Of a stretch of 64,000 nt of DNA, positions 60,786-64,000 are shown one piece after another (positions within the stretch are counted from its first letter, which is position 1; each line of letters opens with the position of its first letter). The notes under the pieces were generated by a model that saw only the letters and a list, made by a program, of their open reading frames with translations, made no database searches and was not told the origin of the DNA. The position numbers were made by a program, and so were the translations under genes. The DNA comes from CAWDVR01 sp044869805. Lineage in GTDB: Bacteria > Acidobacteriota > Thermoanaerobaculia > Multivoradales > SZUA-115. The stretch spans positions 1 through 64,000 of the forward strand of contig JBIOXV010000129.1 of assembly GCA_044869805.1 (NCBI GenBank), read 5' to 3'.

Positions 60786-61418
60786 GTGAACGCAGAGATG
60801 GCCCTCCCCTCTTCGGTTGCGCCCTCGGCTCCGACGCTCTCGGAGCGCGACCTCGTGCTCGCGGCGCGGCGCGGCGACCGTGCCGCCGGCAACGAGCTCG
60901 CGCAGCGGTTCCGCCGCCCCTGCTACCTGCTGGCCCTGCAGCTCCTGGGCAACCCGGACGACGCTCTCGACGTGGCCCAGGACTCGCTGCTCTCCTTCTT
61001 CACCAAGCTCCACCGCTTCGAGGCCGAACGGCCGGTGAAGCCGTGGCTGCTCGCCATCGTCAGGAACCGCGCCCACGACCTGATGCGCCGCAAGAAGGTG
61101 CGCCAGGCCGAGCCGTTGCCCGGCGACGGCGAGGCCTTCCGGCCGGAGCTCATCGACGAGGACGCCAACCCGGCCGCCGACTTCGAGCAGCGCGAGCTCA
61201 AGGCGCGGCTCTGGCGAGCCCTGGGCGCCCTGCCCGAGAGCCAGCGCGACATCCTGGTGCTGCGCGACTACCAGGACCTCTCCTACTCCGAGATCGCGAG
61301 CGTGCTATCGATCCCCATCGGCACGGTGATGTCGCGCCTCCACCGCGCCCGCGCCACCCTGCGCCAGATCGTGTTGGCGAGCCAGGGCCGGGAAGACGCG
61401 GAAGGAGCCAGCACTTGA
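60786..61418 (+). CDS. ECF-type RNA polymerase sigma factor (second)
   Basis: 210 residues from GTG; ATG at 60798 is an alternative. Region 2 is at about 35-105 (LLALQLLGNPDDALDVAQDSLLSFF and WLLAIVRNRAHDLMRRKK). Region 4 is at about 145-200 (RDYQDLSYSEIASVLSIPIGTVMSRL). The TTGA overlap with the next gene and the sigma/anti-sigma order suggest control by that membrane protein. It is not closely similar to the sigma factor at 1421. Confidence 0.92.
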   Translation: MNAEMALPSSVAPSAPTLSERDLVLAARRGDRAAGNELAQRFRRPCYLLALQLLGNPDDALDVAQDSLLSFFTKLHRFEAERPVKPWLLAIVRNRAHDLMRRKKVRQAEPLPGDGEAFRPELIDEDANPAADFEQRELKARLWRALGALPESQRDILVLRDYQDLSYSEIASVLSIPIGTVMSRLHRARATLRQIVLASQGREDAEGAST

Positions 61419-61876
61419 GTGAGACTACCCCCCGCATGCGCGACGTGAACCCGACTTTCGACGAGGCGCTGCTCTCCGGCTACGTGGACGGCGAGCTGAC
61501 CCAGGCCGAGGAGCAGAAGGTGCGCATCTTCCTCGAGGACGACGCCGCGGCGCGGGCCATCGTCGAGGACATCCGCCGGCTGCGCCAGGCCGCCCGCGGC
61601 ACGCGCTTCAAGGTGCCGCCGGACACCCAGTGGGACGAGCGCCCGCGCGGCCCGGCGAGCGCGGTGCTGCGTCGCCTGGGTTGGGTGCTGCTCGCCGGCT
61701 CCGGCGCCTCGGTGCTCGGCTTCGGCGCCTGGCAGCTCGCCGTGGGGCCGTTCGCCGCCTTCGCCAAGCTGATCGCCTTCGGCACCCTCTTCGGGCTGGG
61801 GTCGCTGTTCGTCTCGGTGCTCGCCGATCGCCTGCGGGCGGCCGCCACCGACCGCTACCGGAGGGTTGAAAAGTGA
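61415..61876 (+). CDS. Putative membrane anti-sigma factor lacking zinc ligands
   Basis: 153 residues from TTG overlapping the sigma stop; an ATG at 61436 is the alternative. The N-terminus has the anti-sigma-like phrase LLSGYVDGELTQAEEQKVRIFL, but no His or Cys zinc ligands are present. Two hydrophobic segments follow (about 87-108 and 115-137). Position and N-terminal motif support an anti-sigma role; the missing zinc site makes it a divergent one. GTGA overlap with the YbjQ gene. Confidence 0.72.
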   Translation: MSETTPRMRDVNPTFDEALLSGYVDGELTQAEEQKVRIFLEDDAAARAIVEDIRRLRQAARGTRFKVPPDTQWDERPRGPASAVLRRLGWVLLAGSGASVLGFGAWQLAVGPFAAFAKLIAFGTLFGLGSLFVSVLADRLRAAATDRYRRVEK

Positions 61877-62193
61877 TCGTCACCACCAGCGAGTCGATCG
61901 CCGGCAAGCGCATCGTACGCACCCTGGGACTGGTGCGGGGCAACACCATCCGCGGCCGGCACGTGGGGCGCGACCTCCTGGCCCGCTTGCGCCTCTTGGT
62001 CGGCGGCGAGATCGCGGAGTACACCAAGCTGGTGGCCGAGTCGCGCGAGCAGGCGCTCGACCGCATGGTCGAGGAAGCCCGCGACTTGGGCGCCAACGCG
62101 GTCGTCGCCCTGCGCTTCTCCACCTCCGAGGTCGCCCGCGCCGCGGCCGAGATCCTGGCCTACGGCACCGCGGTGGTGGTGGAGGACGAGTAA
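61873..62193 (+). CDS. YbjQ/UPF0145 family protein
   Basis: 106 residues from GTG. The family pattern is complete: IVTTSESIAGKRIVRTLGLVRGNTIRG, EYTKLVAESREQALDRMVEEARDLGANAVVALRFST and the final EILAYGTAVVV. Members form pentameric rings; the function is not established. It is the third gene of the sigma/anti-sigma operon and only 6 bases from the convergent peptidase stop. Confidence 0.9.
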   Translation: MIVTTSESIAGKRIVRTLGLVRGNTIRGRHVGRDLLARLRLLVGGEIAEYTKLVAESREQALDRMVEEARDLGANAVVALRFSTSEVARAAAEILAYGTAVVVEDE

Positions 62194-62199
62194 GCGCGC

Positions 62200-64000
62200 C
62201 TAGCGGCCCCCACCCGGCGCGAAGCGGTCCAGCCAGCCGAAGACCTCTTGCCACCACAAGAGCGCCGCCTGGGGCTTCAGCACCCAGTGGTTTTCGTCGG
62301 GAAAAATCACGATCCGCGCCGGCACGCCCTTGCCCTTGAGCACGCCGTAGAGGTTGAGTCCCTGCGTGTAGGGCACGCGGTAGTCCTTCTCGCCGTGCAG
62401 GATGAGCGTCGGCGTCGAGAACGCCGAGGCGAAGCGGCTCGGTGAGTGAAGGTCGACCCGCGCCGGGTCGGTCCACGGCGAGGCGCCGTAGTTGAGCGAG
62501 CGGCCCCAGGTGGCGTCGGAGGCGAACTGACTCGACAAATCGTAGACCCCGGCGTGGTCGACGAGCGCCGCGAAGCGGTCGCTGTGGCCCAGGATCCAGG
62601 ACACCAGGTAGCCGCCGTAGGAGCCACCCGCCGCCGCCAGGCGCCGCTCGTCGAGGAAGCCCTCGGCGAGCAGAGCATCGGTCGCCGCCATCACGTCCGC
62701 GAATGGCTTGTCGCCGTGCGCTCCCACGATCGACTCGGCGAACGCCTGGCCGTAGCCCGTCGAGCCGTGGAAGTTGACCATCGCCACCACGTAGCCGCGG
62801 GCGGCGAACAGCGCCGCGCTCCAGCGGTAGTGGAACTGGTCGAGGAAGGCGCCGTGCGGGCCGCCGTGCACGGCATGGAGCAGCGGCCACTTCTTCGCGC
62901 GGTCGAAGCCGGGAGGGAGGACGAGCAGCAGGTGGAGCGGGTCGCCGCCGGCGCCGGAAACCGTTCGCTCCTCCACCGAGCCGAGGTCCAGCTCGGCGAG
63001 GCGGCCGGCGTTGAACGAGGTCAGAGCCCGCGGCTCGCCAGCTTCCATCGTCAGGGTCCCGGGGTCCAGGGCATAGAGCTCGGCGGGCTGGCGAATCGAG
63101 TCCCGGCGGAACACGAGAAGGCCTCCGCCCTTCGTCGCGGCGCCGGCCGGCGCGCCAGCCACCGCCGCGCCGGCGGTCGTGCCCCCTCGCGCCACCAGCC
63201 GCGGCGCGCCGCCGTCGATCGGCACGCTCCACAGGTGCACGCGCCCGCGCTCCTCGGCATGGAAGTAGACCGTAGTTCCATCCGGCGAGGTTGACCAGTC
63301 GGAGGGCGCGGCATCCCAGTCGTCCATCAGGCCACGGACCTCACCCGACCGGCGGTCGTAGCGCGCGAGCTTGGTGAAGTCGGCGTCGTTCTCCGGGCGC
63401 CGGGCGCGGCCGTAGAGCAGGTAGCGGCCGTCCTCGGAGTAGGCGGGCGACGAGTCGTCGGCCGGGTTCGCGGCCGTGAGGTTGCGCGGCTCTCCCGGCT
63501 TCCCGTCCTCCCCGAGCGCCACGGCGTAGACGTCGTAGTTGAGCTTGGCGTAGGGCGGATCGGTCGAGTTGGCGGAGAAGGCGAGCTCCCGCCCGTCGGG
63601 CGAGAGGTCCCACTCTCCCACCTCCTGCAGCCCGAGCAGGCGCTTCGAGCCTGGGGTGAGGTCACTCACCTTGCGGCTCTCCAGATCGACGGCGAAGACG
63701 TGAGCCACGCGGCCGTCCGTCTTGTACTCGTCCCAGTAGCGCAGCAGCCGGTCCTCGCTGATCTTGGCCTGCACCTTGTCGTCCTTGGCGGCGTCGATGC
63801 GCTTCTTGACCGCTGCCAGGTCGTCGTTCAGGTCCGGCCAGGTGAGGGCCAGGAAACCGATGCGCCGCCCGCCCGGAAACCACTTGGGAGAGTCGGGCGC
63901 CATGGGCAGCTCGGTCACCGGCTCGGCTTCGCCGCCTTCGAGCGGCAGCACGTAGAGCTGCGCCGGGCCGTCGCCGCGCTTGGAGACGAAGGCCAGGCGC
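62200..64000 (-). CDS. S9 family peptidase (prolyl-oligopeptidase type), 5' end outside window
   Basis: About 600 residues are visible and the frame continues past the window edge, so the N-terminus is missing; the GTG at 63951 is internal. The visible part of the seven-bladed propeller includes LAFVSKRGDGPAQLYVLPLEGG, GVPEWDLSPDGRELAFSANS-like blades and WSTSPDGTTVYFHAEERG. The alpha/beta-hydrolase domain has the nucleophile in AAGGSYGGYLV (Ser codon 62620-62622), the aspartate in HGEKDYRVPY and the histidine in FPDENHWV. It is an acylaminoacyl- or dipeptidyl-peptidase-like enzyme acting on short peptides. Confidence 0.92.
   Translation of the reverse strand, partial: RLAFVSKRGDGPAQLYVLPLEGGEAEPVTELPMAPDSPKWFPGGRRIGFLALTWPDLNDDLAAVKKRIDAAKDDKVQAKISEDRLLRYWDEYKTDGRVAHVFAVDLESRKVSDLTPGSKRLLGLQEVGEWDLSPDGRELAFSANSTDPPYAKLNYDVYAVALGEDGKPGEPRNLTAANPADDSSPAYSEDGRYLLYGRARRPENDADFTKLARYDRRSGEVRGLMDDWDAAPSDWSTSPDGTTVYFHAEERGRVHLWSVPIDGGAPRLVARGGTTAGAAVAGAPAGAATKGGGLLVFRRDSIRQPAELYALDPGTLTMEAGEPRALTSFNAGRLAELDLGSVEERTVSGAGGDPLHLLLVLPPGFDRAKKWPLLHAVHGGPHGAFLDQFHYRWSAALFAARGYVVAMVNFHGSTGYGQAFAESIVGAHGDKPFADVMAATDALLAEGFLDERRLAAAGGSYGGYLVSWILGHSDRFAALVDHAGVYDLSSQFASDATWGRSLNYGASPWTDPARVDLHSPSRFASAFSTPTLILHGEKDYRVPYTQGLNLYGVLKGKGVPARIVIFPDENHWVLKPQAALLWWQEVFGWLDRFAPGGGR

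Overview
The window is about 70% GC throughout and gene-dense. No gap exceeds 250 bases, so no long gene-free stretch needs describing. The gene set suggests an Acidobacteriota lineage, possibly Thermoanaerobaculia-like: a PSP1/RicT protein coupled to a divergent Hfq, CadC-like winged-helix/TPR membrane regulators, FG-GAP and beta-propeller exported proteins ending in a DGFESGDTxAWS tail, and a PEGA protein. This placement is inference from gene content; there is no rRNA to confirm it. Genes are tightly packed: about fifteen junctions are 4-base ATGA, GTGA or TTGA overlaps.

Layout. 1-7.9 kb: the end of a DUF4331 protein, a DUF4198 protein, an ECF sigma/anti-sigma pair and two large exported proteins. 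8.1-12.8 kb: phosphotransacetylase, purD, PSP1-hfq and pdxA, whose 3' end lies antisense to a tRNA-Sec gene (selC). 12.9-19.3 kb: a TetR-TolC-adaptor-RND efflux operon behind a clear promoter and palindromic operator. 19.4-23.0 kb: a lipoprotein, a CPxCG mini-protein, a fused PIN-domain/DEAD-box RNA helicase, and a VapBC pair whose VapC is a paralogue of the fused PIN domain. 23.1-34.4 kb: an MsbA-type ABC exporter, a TerB-like protein, 2-oxoglutarate dehydrogenase E1, an iron-type ABC importer with an MFS exporter, a second VapBC-like pair and a VOC protein.

34.5-46.4 kb: two loci with the same plan, a membrane-anchored winged-helix/TPR regulator followed by exported repeat protein(s). Between and beside them is a BlaI/BlaR1-type locus with two operator boxes. 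One of the exported beta-propeller genes has been duplicated in tandem together with the last codons of the regulator. 46.4-57.8 kb: a near-continuous minus-strand run. It holds a flavin monooxygenase and an Old-Yellow-Enzyme reductase (the two halves of 2-aminobenzoyl-CoA monooxygenase/reductase-type enzymes), acyl-CoA dehydrogenase, enoyl-CoA hydratase, RidA, SDR and creatininase-family genes, then a thioredoxin-like protein, nicotinate phosphoribosyltransferase and a methyltransferase. A solo Phd-type antitoxin and a 127-base foldback element interrupt it. 57.9-64 kb: O6-methylguanine methyltransferase, a glycosyltransferase-PEGA pair, a second sigma/anti-sigma set with a YbjQ protein, and the 3' part of an S9 peptidase gene.

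The most notable points are the PIN-DEAD-box fusion beside its VapC paralogue, a shared leaderless promoter geometry at all three antitoxin genes, the selC/pdxA antisense overlap, and the split aminobenzoyl-CoA-type cluster.
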